A stretch of 64,000 nt of DNA from the NCBI RefSeq assembly GCF_017654505.1, contig NC_054565.1, forward strand, positions 2,215,468 through 2,279,467. Reading direction: 5' to 3'. The stretch comes from Polyodon spathula. Taxonomy: Eukaryota > Chordata > Actinopteri > Acipenseriformes > Polyodontidae. Within the stretch, counting starts at the first letter, position 1; the number at the start of each line of letters is the position of its first letter. Position numbers and translations under genes: made by a program. Under the pieces are notes generated by a model. It worked only from the letters and a program-made list of their open reading frames with translations, was not told the origin of the DNA and did no database searches. Shown piece by piece: positions 51,426-64,000 of the stretch.

Positions 51426-51560
51426 CCAATCAATCAGTCAATCAATCAATCGATCTTTATGCAGTAACAACAGTAACAAATAACAGCAGTAACAATAAGA
51501 AAATCGATAATACTTCAAATACAGAGAAATGCATAATGCATGATATACAGTTTTTTTTTT
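51426..51560 (-). mobile_element. Possible diverged retroposon 3' end with (CAAT)n tail
   Basis: CCAATCAATCAGTCAATCAATCAATCGATCTTTAT is the plus-strand form of an ATAAAGATTGATTGATTG tail that ends many fish and other vertebrate non-LTR retroposons. The sequence beyond it is diverged (AACAGTAAC repeats), so only the tail is suggestive. The tract itself (51426-51455) is a simple tetranucleotide repeat with certainty. Confidence 0.35.
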
Positions 51561-54181
51561 TAAAAGCATACTATATTAAATACACCGGAAAGTGCATAAT
51601 ACATGATAGTATATGATATCATTCGAAACATACAAAAAGAATTCCACAGTATGCGTTTCAAGTTTGGACACCACTACTGGACGCGGTATCACTGTATGTC
51701 TCTTGAGATATTAGTAATAAAGACCTTGGTTCATAAAGGACATTGCCATCTTTTTAATCTAGTTTTTGTGTTTATTTGCACTAAACAGAATTTATAAAAG
51801 AAGCTGTTAATTTATTGGCTGGATGTCATTATGAAAGACTCACAAGAGAACAGTTTGTATGAGTCTTTATAGCAATTAAAACAACAAGAGCTTGTATTTC
51901 TCTTTGCAGTCATTCTGAGTATAGACAGCTTTCATTGACAACGGGTTGAAGGATCAGCCAATGGGACGACCCTTTTGTCTATTATGGGATGGATATTGCT
52001 ACTTATATAGCTCCTCCAGTGTGACTGGTAGAGGTGTGTATATGATAAAAGGAACCCATTCAAACATAAACGTGCCTAAAATTGCCGTCAACCCCAAGAC
52101 CTCCCTCTAGATCTAATGTTAGAGCCTTGCTATCCTACTAGCTTGTCTTCACACATTATTAGCCTATTACTTAACACACTTCGGACCATTACCATAATGC
52201 ATTGCTAGCGAATTGACATCAATCTGGATTGGCTAATGCACTCCAGAACCACGATACATAGATTTTATTAACAGTGTTTAGTAGCTCCACTTTCTGGAAG
52301 ACCACAGAACCATCACAGTACGTGTAAACAGCTTGGAGTGCGTGGCGTTTTTATATCTATACAGGACATAATATGTCACTCTACTACTAAATGAGGACAC
52401 AGATGGAAAGAACTATAACAAGGTTATACATCAAAGTGTGTGTGTGTGTGCCTTTCAAGGGAAAGGTGTTTCTGTACAATTATCCACACAATACTTGCGG
52501 CAGATGATAAAGCTAAGTTAAAGGGACGATTCCAATCCCTTATAGTTTAAATATTGCAGGGGACCGAAGTTAAAAGCAAGTGGCTTCAGTCGTTTCATAA
52601 ACACACTGGAAGGTTATCCACTGTTTATGTGCAAGGTACATTCATTATTCATATGTACCCATTGCCTCCTTTTCTTGACTCAGGCTTTATCCATGCTGTA
52701 GTCTTCACTTCATACACTCTATGCCTCCTGCTGTTTCAGCCTTAACAAATTAAAAATATTCTTGGCATGAAAAAATACCCTTTTTTAAAGATTAATAAAC
52801 ACATAATCCAACTCAATTTAACATTTTAGGAGAGTGGGAGGTGGAATGTGGAGAAAACATTTTGAAGCTAACAACCTGTCCCTAAGCATGCAATTTTAAG
52901 GTAATGTCTTTAGCACTGAAGAAGACATTGCTTTTAATTAGTTAAATATAAATGTCATACATTAGACCGGTTTTACTGAGAAATAAAGATAGGTCTAGCA
53001 AGTAACATATTAATTTCCTGTAATAGACAGCACATGAAATATGAGATTTTAGACCAAAATTTCCTTTTGCTACTGAAACACCCAAAGAAGTTTAATTATA
53101 ATGATCCTCTGTCAAAGTCAGTAATAAATCAAAAGAAGATTTCCCCTGGCTTTTCATGTAAATTGCATTACCTGAAATATTGTAAACTAACACAATTACT
53201 AACCCTGAAAATGCTCAGCTATCTGATTAATTGCACATCGGTGCTTGTACTGATAGAAGCATGTGGAAGTTGATTTAATAGCTTGAAGAAGCTGATGCTT
53301 AAACTCATAAATTTAGTACAAGTGGGATCAAAAGTAATATGATTATTATATCAAGACACATTCCTATTAAGAGTGATAAAAGCTGAAATGGTCTGTCAGG
53401 ATCTCAGTATATGAAACACAGTAATGTTGTCTAGCTTTTGTATTAACAACATCTGCACATTTAAATAAAACTCTTAAATTGTATTAATATTCATTATAGT
53501 GTATTTTTTTTTTCAAACAAAGCATAATTAAACAGCTTAGTATGGCTACCGTTTGCAAAGTTTTGCCTTGAGGGTCTTCATGCAAATATGAACATAGAGA
53601 CAGTACACAGCTATTTGAAATCCCACCAGGATATATTTTATTCACTGTGGTTCCATAAAACCACTTCTGTCCGCCACAAGCACTGAATGGAGTTTAACAA
53701 TGCAGGCATATTGTGGATAATAAAACTGTGTGCATATTGAAAGTCATAAGCTTGGTAGACCCATACATCTACTGTAGTAAGCTGTGAAAAGTATATTGAA
53801 TGTGTTGGTCCTTGCAGCCAGGGAGTTTCGCTACATTCCACGTGGCCAATTACTTTAGTGAGAGCACCCTATTTAGTCTTCCCCTTCAGCTAGCAGGCAG
53901 TCTGTTTCCATCTCCCATGCCTTACACTTGAGCTCTGTTCCGCTTGGGTGTCCAGTGGGCTGTGCCGAATCTCTGCAAGCTATTGTTTTTCATGGCTGCT
54001 CTCTAAGGTGACTCTTTATATAAGTCCCCACTGTGAGGTATTCGTTTGTAAGCCCATTGCTCAGTCACTTTATTTTATTGATTATTGGAAATCCATCCTA
54101 CCAGTACCTGCTTGCTGAATAACAGGAGAGAGTTGTTTAAATCTCCACGGATTTTGAGGGCAATACAACACTTTACTTCCT
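51561..54181. other. Non-coding unique sequence
   Basis: No gene recognised; a short (GT)n tract lies at 52436-52450. A TATATAAG word near 54016 looks TATA-like but has no other support. Confidence 0.5.
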
Positions 54182-54212
54182 CACACACACACACAGACAC
54201 ACACACACACAC
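54182..54212. repeat. (CA)n microsatellite
   Basis: CA tract with one G interruption. Confidence 0.95.
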
Positions 54213-57200
54213 AATGAAGTGCATGTTAACTTGTTCATTTATAAGTTGTTTAATTGGAAGATACAAAAAGAAAACGTTACTACACCTGTCATGACTTACT
54301 TGGTCAGCACAGTGGAACTATTACCAAAGGTCAAAGCACTTAGAGGTACTGTTTTTCACCACTACTTTATTATTTTTTAATATCAGCGCTTCACATTCTA
54401 TCTCTGAGTCTCTTGGGAGCTACTTGCCAACAAATATTTCCTTCAGCTTTTTTTTTAAAATGGTGGTAGTGTAACCGTGCTCTATCAGACCAGCTTGATA
54501 TGAAAAACAGCTCAGCAGGGGGACTCTCTCTGTCAACCCCCTTTCAAGACCCATTTAGAAAAACAGGTATTCTACTCTTTATAAAAAGCCAGTATAACTA
54601 ATCTGATTATATAGAGTATTATTATATGATTCAAGCCTGCATCACACATATCTTTTTAATATATTTTCTTTTATAGATGTTTGTCTGAAATCTTTTGACT
54701 CTTATAAAGTTTGGATGGTTTGTTGGATTCTATAGAAAAATTGTATAGGCCTTCATCATGAGAATGAAAAGAGCACAATTGCAGATTGTTATAACAAAGT
54801 GTTCACACTACCTGTTGGCTGTTGATTGAGCTTTGAGCAAACTGTCGCAGTGTTAAGAAATAACGCTGTCTATCTTTTATTATAATCCCACGAGTGACCA
54901 TGAAATAATCCTGGATACCAGGGTTAACCGAATGCCAGGATCTCTCACTCTTAAATGCTTTACATGTGCTTCTACTGTTCTGCTCTCATTTTTGAGAGGT
55001 TAACATCATGCCTTGTTAGGCGTCAGTGGTGGATATTTTCTTTATTAAAAAAGTTAAGCAGTACGATGCAATCACTGTGACAGTGCGACTTAGTTGAAAA
55101 ACACATTAACATCTTTTCAAAGGAAACTTCAACAGCTTAGTGCCAAACAAAATGCTTAATTGCAACACCTTATACATTATCTTCTAAAGGTGTTGGACTG
55201 CACTGCACACCATCTCAAGCATGCATCAACAGCTGAGCTTCTCCTGTTCCCTGAAGGCAATGAAGCAAATTCCAAAACCCACCAACTGCCTCCTCCTTCT
55301 GCAATATTAATGAATGATTGATGTTACAAACTGGTTGAGCAAAACTTGTTCCCCTGGGGTTGTCGAGAGGTTGGGGCCAAGACATTTCCATGCATAGTTT
55401 GTATGTCATTAGCAATATTGCTAGCTTAGAAAAGCCTGATGTGAACAGATAGAGCTACTGACACTACAAGCTTGAGCTCCAGCTGTGCTAAATTCAAATT
55501 AGCCTTCACACCTCATGAACTTCTCGCGTGCCAGAAGATCTTTTACGGCGCATTAGACAGAGCTGGAGATCTCATATCTTTGCCGAACATGTTTACCTGA
55601 TAATTCTCTCATTAGATTTGTAAAAGCAATCTGAGGCTGAGGCCGTGCAAGGCAGCTTCATACATGCAGAAAATACATGAGACGAAGTCAATGTAATCAG
55701 CAAACCAGCCATTGTAAATCAGGACAAACTTGGAAAATGTTTGAATTAAAAAAAATAAATAAATAATAAAAAAGTTGAATTAAATTTCATTTAATTTGTG
55801 AAAAATGCTAATGCTACAGTATATGTTTTAATCTATTACTATAGCATCAGCTTGTATTTTTATCATGGTTTCAAACAATTATATTACGAGTAACTACAGC
55901 TTACCAGTCTTTTACTGTGGTGCAACCCCCTGGGAACATTCTTGATCTGCTTGTGTGTAAAAATCTCTACAATGAACAGGTAGAGTACTAGTGAATTACC
56001 AGCCAAAAAAAACCCCAAAAAAACCTCACGCACACTAAACAAATGTCTATCAAGCGTGATACAGGCAGTGGATAGAACATGTGAAATTGGGCCTATAGAC
56101 CAAAACAGCACCTATGTGCATTGTGCACATACCTAAATGCTTGGCTGCTTTTTTTTCCTCTTTAGCAGATGCCCTACTCCATCATTGTGTTATGAATGCT
56201 GTGTTAGTACACTGTAGTTCGAGTTGCATCATGTATGGTGCCTCCTCAGCCCTGTATATACACATTTGTCAACATGCACCTGCTTCTCAACCCAAGACGG
56301 ACAATATTCCCAGGTGGTCCTAACTGTATTCCCTTTGTCCACGTAAAGGAAAGGTGTTGGATCAGCAGTAAATGCACACAGCTGCAGCTTTTGTTCCATC
56401 TGGCCTCTTGTTGCCTTCCCACCATGGAAGACAGCAGTCTGTGGAGGTCAAGGTTCAGACACAAGGGTAGCTGCAATGGTATGAACAAGTGGAAGACTCA
56501 AACCACAAGGTACCATTCGTACGTTTTGATGTCCTTGCGATGGATAATAGACTATTACCACAGGTGTGTTTTTGACGACTACTGCTAGTTTTTTTTTCAG
56601 ACTTGTCTGTGTGTCATCTGAATAAACATCAGTCGGGCTTGCTAGTGGAGGAGTGTGAAATGCATGCTGTCCTGTACCTGATCTGGAGCTCTTATGTACA
56701 GGTACACAGTAATCCTGACAATACAGATTGGCTTCACTAATGATGCATGGCTGGTATGCATCAGTTACCATATAAAGGGATGACTACCGCCACATAACCC
56801 TGGCCTGGGCAATCAAGGGACTATGATGGAATGGATATTTCCCCAGACCACTGGACCCCAACATATAACTCAAAAAGAATCTCCTTGAGACTTAGGAAGG
56901 TTCCTGAATACACACTGCTAGTAAGTTTCTTCAAATTAATGATACTAAGTCTATATTATTAAAGAAACGTGGACTTAAACAAACCCGGTGTTGAGAGGAA
57001 ATGGTTACACCTTATATATTATTTTTTCAGTGACTACTTCATTTAGATACAGTGTAACAAAAAAGTTAAACTGTGAAATGTGACTAACTGTAAGAAGCTG
57101 TAGCCCTGTTTCCTAATGAATGTTCTATCATTCCTTCAAGGCCCTATAAAGATAGAGTATATCTTATATGTACTTTATAAACACTCATGTTACCTTATTA

Positions 57201-58828
57201 TTGCCTTGGGATTTTCTTTAAGAATAGTGAAAGGTAATAAAATCGTCATATTGTGATGAAACTCTACTCTTAGCTTAATTATTTATGCAGGTAGTATGAC
57301 TGACAGCTCTGTGGCTCTGTGCTCAGTCAAAATGATATGATCTCCTGAGTGGCAGGGCTAATATTTCTCCAGTATTGTCCCAACTGTTCTTGTAATGATT
57401 CATGTTGACAATTTGCTATTAATAGCAATGGGCACAGTCTCGGTTTCTGGAAAGGCACCAGAACTGTGCAAGTGGTCCTCTGGTGACTTTCTTGGATCAG
57501 GATTTAAAAGTTCGCTTCATGAAATCAATTCATAATGAAAAGCATAATGGATTTAAATGACATTATTAAACAAACTGTCAACACCTTTGGGAATATGTCA
57601 TTAATATATTGTGCAGCCCAATACAGCGTTTTCAATGAAACGAACATGACGCTTGTATCATGATGTGCAAGAGCATTGGAAGCTCAGGACAAAATAATTC
57701 TGACATAATTTACCACCGGCAGGAACAATCTTAAAACATCTTTAATGTTTCATGCATCTGTAAATTTATTTATTTACTGCTTATATGGAAAGTAGACTTT
57801 TCTTACCAAGATGAAAGACACCGTCGATCAAAAGGGATATAAAGTTGCATTGCACGATCACTTTCTTAAACAAGAACAGTGCAAAGTGATTGAGTGACTC
57901 TAAAACCACTCAGACAAATGAAAGTAGATTTCTTTTAATATTTAGTTTTAAGGATTTCAATTAGAATCAATGTCTGTACATCAACCACTTTGAAGTGTAT
58001 TTCCAATAGAATAGATGGAATACTACTGAAGAAATTACTATACAAATCAACAAAAATGATGCTATAAAACCTATTGACTTAGTTTATCTTGACAAACTAA
58101 ATGAGCATGTGTAAATATAATAATGCATGTGCAAACACTGTAACATTGAAAACTGACACCCACCTTTTGTATAGGGGACAAACTAACCCTCAGACATAGG
58201 CTATAGGATATGAACACGTTTTCTACACTTTCTTTTCTTGTATAGCTAATAACTTGTGAAAGCCATGTTGGATTGATCTGAAAATATGTTTACAGCTTCA
58301 TAATGTTGAGAACGACCGATCTACTGCATGAGCTTTGATAATCACAGGCTAGTGCACATTGATATGATTTGCTGTGTTGAATAAATACCATTCTAGTTTG
58401 TTGTGCAATTGAATTCATTAAAAAAAAAAAAAGCAGATCATTTACCACGGTTGTTTAAACCATATAAAAATCACCCTAAGAATAGCTTTTTACAGACAGA
58501 AATTAATTTCTACTCCAGTTAAACAGCATTATGTTATTCAGCCTTTGAACACTGGACGTTAAAACATGCTATATTGTATTAATAGATGTAGTAGTTATTT
58601 GTAAATGGATATTTCTTCGTATCAAAACTAGAAAAAAAAAGGACAAGCTACTTTATTGTAGCTAAACCCCCGAATATATTGGTGAATCAATCGTATTCAT
58701 TCAGGTCACAACCCCCATCTCCGTGTGGGCCTGTTGTGAAAGCCTTGGAAGGGGTTTGAGATCTCTGCAGGCCTTGTACTGCATGCCTGTAGCGATATGC
58801 TTTCCCCTGTGTCCTCACATGCACGCGT
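54213..58828. other. Non-coding unique sequence
   Basis: No recognised gene. It includes the longest ORF of the window (117 codons, plus, 56235-56588) and a 107-codon minus ORF (56448-56771) that overlaps it; neither resembles a family I know. 55500-55690 looks like a conserved non-coding block by composition. Confidence 0.45.
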
Positions 58829-58842
58829 ATAAATAAATAAAT

Positions 58843-58883
<41 letters not shown>

Positions 58884-58894
58884 AATAAATAAAT
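58829..58894. repeat. (AAAT)n(AC)18(ATAA)n compound microsatellite
   Basis: An AC tract at 58845-58880 is flanked on both sides by AAAT-type tetranucleotides. Confidence 0.95.
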
Positions 58895-59248
58895 ATTCTT
58901 CAGTTGGTACGAAGGAGGTTGTTAGATGTATTGATTATATGTCAGTAGAAAGAAAACATAAAAAATAAATAAATAAAAATCACACCACAAGGAGAATATT
59001 GAGTATCCCATGAACCACATTTTTTACTCCCGTGGAAGAATACAGAACATAAAATGCATCAACAACAAAACGCAGATGCCATATCTTCATACATATAATG
59101 ATATTAATAACTGGTCACTGGCTCAGCTTTTTGTCTTTACTGTCAGCAATCTCACATAATTCCCCATGTATTAAAAGCTATTATAAAATGGCTTGGATAA
59201 ATGAAGAGCTGTGATTGGCTGAACAAGATCGCATGACTGTGTTGTAAT
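58895..59248. other. Non-coding unique sequence
   Basis: Nothing recognised; a short AAAT-rich run lies at 58958-58978. Confidence 0.5.
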
Positions 59249-59480
59249 AATTGTCTTACCACACGGCTATGACATCATAAACCAATTTACTTACCTGATC
59301 TATTAATATTATTACACCTTAATATTTAAAAACTTTCTGTAGGTAAACATGTCAACATATAACTGAAACAGCATTTCAATCCCAACAATCTGTTTTTTGT
59401 ATCCATCTCTGTCACTAAGAATTACAGAAAAATTATACTTGTGTGGTAAGACAATTCTTCAGTACGAATCGTCTTACCGC
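59249..59480. repeat. Inverted GTCTTACC motif cluster
   Basis: AATTGTCTTACCACAC (59249-59264) is the exact reverse complement of GTGTGGTAAGACAATT (59441-59456). The latter also forms a near-perfect hairpin with GAATCGTCTTACCGC (59466-59480), pairing at 13 of 15 positions with an 8-base loop. Three copies of one motif in alternating orientation suggest the remains of a small inverted-repeat transposon, not assigned to a superfamily. Confidence 0.65.
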
Positions 59481-59849
59481 ACCCCCTGTCGTGGGTTATT
59501 TCTTACATGTGTGGTGTATCTATGTTTGGCGTATCTTCCTGCTGTAAGAGACAACATCACTTGCAGTTTGGGTGAGAGGTTCTAAGATCTCACAGTGTGC
59601 AAAATGACTTCTTATGAATCACAAAAAACACAATATGAACTCACTACTATTAAACAAAATAAATAAATACATAAATATAACAGGTTTTTTTTTTTACCTA
59701 ATGTTAGTTTCTTGTACTGTACATTTACCACTGTGTAAGTAATCATACAGTCAGCTACTGGTCATCTGAAAACACACAACAGCACTTTCACATCTGTTCT
59801 GGCTGATTTAAAAACAAGCCACTTCATTTTTCCACTTCAAAGACTTAAG

Positions 59850-60125
59850 CCCTCTTCACAATGGACGTGTGGTGAGCAAATTTCCCTTGCTCAAGGAGTC
59901 ACTCCAACCAGAAAAAAAATAATGAACTCCTTGTCCATTGCTGTGGAAATACACATGCTTCTTGTTCTTGAGTGGTCAGTTCAAAAGTGACTGGGCAAGC
60001 AATCCATTTCCAAATTCACTTGCGTTTTTCAAGCTGTAGCCGAAGTGACTGTTCCTTTAGATGTCAATTATTCCACGACTCTGGTCTTGCTTGGGTCGCT
60101 TGCGGCATATCCATTGTGAGGAGGG
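59850..60125. mobile_element. Inverted-repeat DNA element (MITE-like)
   Basis: The left end CCCTCTTCACAATGGA (59850-59865) matches the inverse complement of the right end, CCCTCCTCACAATGGA (60110-60125), at 15 of 16 bases, with weaker similarity continuing inward (GTGAGCAA against CCGCAAGC). The word GACTTA occurs just outside both ends (59842-59847 and 60137-60142), so a TTA-type or longer target duplication is possible if the right end extends about 11 bp further. No coding capacity and no superfamily assignment. Confidence 0.6.
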
Positions 60126-60142
60126 TGTGAACGAGCGACTTA

Positions 60143-61119
60143 TTATAATTAACAAGTGTCCTTAATTAGAAATACAAGCAATTTTAAATGGGCTCGTCAT
60201 TGCAAAAGTATTTTTTGATGTCAAAAACCTTCCTGTAATGGTGAAGAAGGTTAGCCTAGTTGTCGTAAAAAAAAAAAAAAAGACAAAAAGATTTACTAGA
60301 AAATGATTTTCTTTATTTAAAACTTTAAAACCATATTATACCCATACAGCAAACTGTACAATTGAATTCCTCACAGTGTGTTAAAAAGAAAATATCCTGT
60401 ATTTGTTCAACTTTTGATTAGTCTGAGAGTGGTAAGCAAATACACAAACAGTTGCTAGGAAAGCAAAATTGTTACAAAACATTACAAAAACTATATTTAT
60501 AGAAATTCTGCACACCACAAATAAAACCCTGATTGGCACAAAGTCCATTAACTTGTTTTTATTTGTATTTCTTAACATAATATATAGAACAATGGCTCCC
60601 AACAACGCTCTGAGGCTGCAGTTGTTAATACCAGATCAAACCAAAGTTTGTGGAAAAATTATCTAGAGAGAGCTATTATCCACCAATTAATTTTATGCTC
60701 TGCTAACATATCTGTAGTCCTTGGAGGAAAACAAGCACAAAAACCACAATTCTGAAGTCAGGTTTTTGGGGGTTACTGATACAGGTAATAACAAACAGTT
60801 TAAATGATTTGTAACATTTCTGAAAAGAACACCAAATCACTCAAACTAAAAGAAATAACATTTTAAAACTAGGTACAAGCTCCAAAGTTATCTGTCTGTT
60901 CTGTGTAATTTGTGCCAATTATTGGTTGTATTACAGCTGATTACCAGAGGAAAAAACAAAATTATCTTGCCATTTTCTAATAGACCTGATCGTTTCTACC
61001 AAAACAAACTGTTTAAACTGTACACACAACTTAAAGCAGAGGGATTAATAATAATATTATTATCTGCATCAGGCCATTGATATTGCATGATTCCAGACAT
61101 ATGAACTGAAGGAGAAAAA

Positions 61120-61122
<3 letters not shown>
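60143..61122. other. Non-coding unique sequence
   Basis: AT-rich; A-run at 60268-60281. Two overlapping ORFs on opposite strands at 60381-60666 are AT-rich artefacts. Confidence 0.5.

Positions 61123-61189
<67 letters not shown>
61123..61189. repeat. (AT)33 microsatellite
   Basis: Perfect AT tract of 67 bp. Confidence 0.97.
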
Positions 61190-61192
<3 letters not shown>

Positions 61193-62702
61193 GAAAACAA
61201 TATTTATATAAGTTATTGTATTACAAAATTATATTCACAAATTTCATTTGATACTGAAATAAACTGCCGTCAAGAAAGCTAAGGGGTGTCAGAATCTTGC
61301 AAGGGTTCGCCCCTGTTAATGAAACTCACCTGTGCTCATTAAAAAGTCCAATTCACTTTGCATGCTAAATTACGAGCCTTAATGGACATTACTTCTTTTC
61401 TTAAACCAGTGTGATGTATTTTGACAATGCGTCTATCAGGGTAAGACAATACAATAAGCACATTTTATTATTTAATGGGAACAGTAAGCTAAACGGTTCA
61501 TTTGGAACTAAAACAAGGTTTCTTTTCCTTGCTCTGCTTCTGCAATTCCTCTAAACTCAATTAGGTAAATCCAGTTAATACTGTGTACTCTCACAGACCT
61601 ATTTACCAGTCGCGTTAAGCAATTGTAAATCCTCATTACAATGGCAGCTTTATGGGTGAAAATTGTGTGCAGCTGTTTAAATGATGCAGCAGGGCAACAA
61701 TGTCATGTCAATTAAGTTATTATAAACTGAAATGGTTCTGCAAATATGGAAAAAAAAGAGTATTATTAAATTGTTTACTCATTATTATTCCCTTAGCTGA
61801 TTTGGCACATGTAATAGTGATACATTGGTTTCTGATGTTTGTTCTTGGCTTTAGCTGCTAGTTTAATTGACAATAAGTCCGGGTGTCACTATCAATAATT
61901 TGTAATGGAATGCATTGTAGACTTTCTACTGGACGCAGATTCAGTGACACCGCTAGTAAAATGATCGTTTGGGAGCTTCAATTACACTTTAAACAGCTAC
62001 ACAAGGGATTGCTTCTGAATCCCCAATGACACTGAGATGGGTGAATTGAAAGTACAGTAAATGTACAGTTACTGTAGAGTATAAGAAAAATAATTATTTG
62101 TGTGTTTGAAGCTAAACCTCATAGAGGTGTACTGCCTTCAAAAACATTCTTGTCTTATAACACAGCATTAATCATACACTTTTAGGATCTGACATTTAGA
62201 TACTAAAAATGGCTCCTTTGCAGTTGTCATACTTTACAAATTGCTGCTTACCTATATTTAGGCACCGATAGGACACATTATCATTATCATTTAGGACAAA
62301 GAAATGACGTGCGGGAGTCTGATAGCTGCTGTACAGTATGCGCCACTCTAAGACATGCATAGTAAAGGGGTAACGGACCAAAATGAAAAAGGGTCAGGGA
62401 TATCAAGCATGTGCTAATGACATGTACAAATAAAAATGGGACCCACCCACAAGGCAAACTCTCAAACAGGTTAACTCCAAACGTACCAATCAGAGAGAAG
62501 AACAGGACAAGATTTTTTTTTTTTTTGCTGTAGAATGCGTAAATGGACTGGGATTTATACTTACAGAACTAGCGAGAGACTAACAGGTCATCTTTTCTAT
62601 TCACTTTGATTGTCATTATTACCCTTAAGAATCTCAGTTGCCCAAACCTAATTAATTACCCCCAAAAAGAAAGCAGACCCTTTAACACACTGTAATTCTA
62701 AG

Positions 62703-62719
62703 AAAAAAAAAAAAAAAAA
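62703..62719. repeat. Poly(A) run, 17 bp
   Basis: Uninterrupted A17. Confidence 0.9.
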
Positions 62720-63317
62720 TGAACCATTAACAAATCTGTGCACATACTTTTTTGTTTTTTGCTCCCAGTGCTCAGATCTGCAATCTTGGACTATCTTACC
62801 TAAGGAAAGGAGTCCAAGAACAGTGCTTTGTAATAGCTTGTGAATAAGCTGTATCCAGGGAGGATAAGAACTATTTACTAGGCATCACTCAAGGCTGTGT
62901 TACAAAGGGCCAATTAGACAACCAGATTTTTGGACACCCAGAACTGCTTTCCGCATCATAGGTGGAAGAGGGGAACACATCTAATCAAGTAGCGTTTGAT
63001 TATCTTCTAGTCGTGGAACACTATATAACCATGCTGAATTATACTGCAACTGATATATATGTAGCAGAAAAAACAACTGCATTTTCTCATATAACTTTGT
63101 TATTGTGGGGAAATAATATACTTGAGAGCTGCACTGTTAATGTTGTTTAATCTCCTTTACAATTGACCCTATGGTTTTAAGAGGGGTAACATAACTATCA
63201 CAGAGAGAAACAGAGCAATGACACTCTACATACCTTATGATCATACCTTATGCATATTTTTAGAAATCAAACCAAAACTAATTAATTATGGAGGTAAAGC
63301 ATGCTTACACACACATG

Positions 63318-63344
63318 AAAAACAAACAAACAAACAAAAAAAAA
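63318..63344. repeat. (AAAC)n tract
   Basis: AAAC units followed by A9. Confidence 0.9.
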
Positions 63345-63808
63345 CAGTAGCGGTTTTAATTAAATGCAGCGCTAAATTCTAGATTAATCTTCCTCATAAC
63401 ACTGATTGGGATATGTATTTTGACCATTAGTAAAAATAAGTACATTTCAATTAACAGTATCTACCAAAATATAATTATGTTGTTTTGACTATGGTTTTTT
63501 GATAGTTTTGGATATGGAAGATTACACATTTGAACTGCTGTGAATTTCTAGAAAAAAAAAAAACTGCTATCATAAGTTATATAGCAGCTGTCAAAACAAA
63601 ATCAATAAGGGATAACATTTCCTTTAATATTCGCTGCAGGCTGTTTTGATGAATAGAAGATAAATTAGCCTCCAATATAAGATATTAAATACAGTAATTA
63701 TATCACATTAGATTTACATCTTAGTGGTGCTAATAATTTGACACCCAATATATGCCATTATGAACGCAATTTAAAAAATGCTCATCAGATTCAAAACATA
63801 TTTAAGCA

Positions 63809-63809
<1 letters not shown>

Positions 63810-63869
<60 letters not shown>
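63810..63869. repeat. (TAA)20 microsatellite
   Basis: Perfect 60-bp trinucleotide tract. Confidence 0.98.
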
Positions 63870-63871
<2 letters not shown>

Positions 63872-64000
63872 GTTCAAATTTAAAGATAACTTCAATTTAG
63901 CAGACAGATCTTTGGTAATTATTGAAAAATCTTGTACTGAAATTCTTTCAAATCTAAACCTTTAGAAAAGAACAATTGGGAAATGTTCTGATTGCGCACA

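Larger units (their letters stand above)
61190..63809. other. Non-coding unique sequence
   Basis: No gene recognised. 61590-62040 is compositionally complex with several ATTA homeodomain-type cores and may be a conserved non-coding region. Poly-A runs occur at 62703-62719 and 63551-63562, and an AAAC tract at 63318-63344. Confidence 0.5.

Noticed and set aside
54010..54025. TATATAAG as a core promoter
   Set aside because: An isolated TATA-like word is expected by chance in AT-rich DNA, and no initiator, exon or LTR frame supports it.
63810..63869. CRISPR-like or satellite array
   Set aside because: It is a plain trinucleotide microsatellite with no spacers. No regularly spaced repeats with unique spacers were seen anywhere in the window.

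Overview
This window looks like non-coding nuclear DNA from a vertebrate, most likely a ray-finned fish. It is AT-rich and full of (TA)n, (TAA)n, (CA)n and (CT)n microsatellites. It carries fish-type interspersed repeats: a tRNA-headed SINE, small hAT-like and Tc1-like elements, a LINE/SINE tail and solo-LTR-like insertions. No open reading frame exceeds 117 codons and none resembles a protein family I know. A long stretch without genes and with few repeats fits a gene desert or a very large intron; a non-teleost fish such as a sturgeon or paddlefish is possible, but that is only an impression. There are no bacterial genes, operons or CRISPR arrays, and I recognised no rRNA or tRNA gene. Layout: 1-5.3 kb holds a 181-bp hAT-like MITE with an 8-bp target-site duplication (TSD), a LINE/SINE-like tail after a degenerate CCCTAA block, and a candidate solo LTR with two perfect hairpins. 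6.9-14 kb holds a Tc1-like MITE, a second small inverted-repeat element, two ends of one further repeat family, a 40-bp tandem duplication and several microsatellites. At 15.1-15.8 kb lies the best-supported LTR insertion, 645 bp with TG/CA ends and a perfect 5-bp TSD. 22-24.3 kb holds a second copy of the Tc1-like MITE in opposite orientation and another LTR-like block. 25-27.3 kb holds a large compound microsatellite and a nearly identical 99-bp direct repeat. 27-38 kb is unique sequence with possible conserved regulatory blocks, and at 38.16 kb there is a perfect match to the CTCF consensus. 40-41.7 kb has a (TC)36 tract beside a good splice donor, interlocking inverted repeats and a splice-flanked 44-bp segment containing ATGTCTCAG; this is the only place where a transcript is suspected, and weakly. 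At 49.9-50.3 kb lies a complete SINE on the minus strand with a 13-bp TSD. 59.2-60.1 kb has a cluster of inverted GTCTTACC motifs and another inverted-repeat element. The last 4 kb are unique sequence and (TA)n/(TAA)n repeats. How the parts work together: there is no pathway or operon. The identifiable content is mobile-element insertions and simple repeats in unique DNA, with one good candidate architectural (CTCF) site and several stretches that look like conserved non-coding elements but need cross-species alignment. I found no evidence of a previously undescribed biological system.
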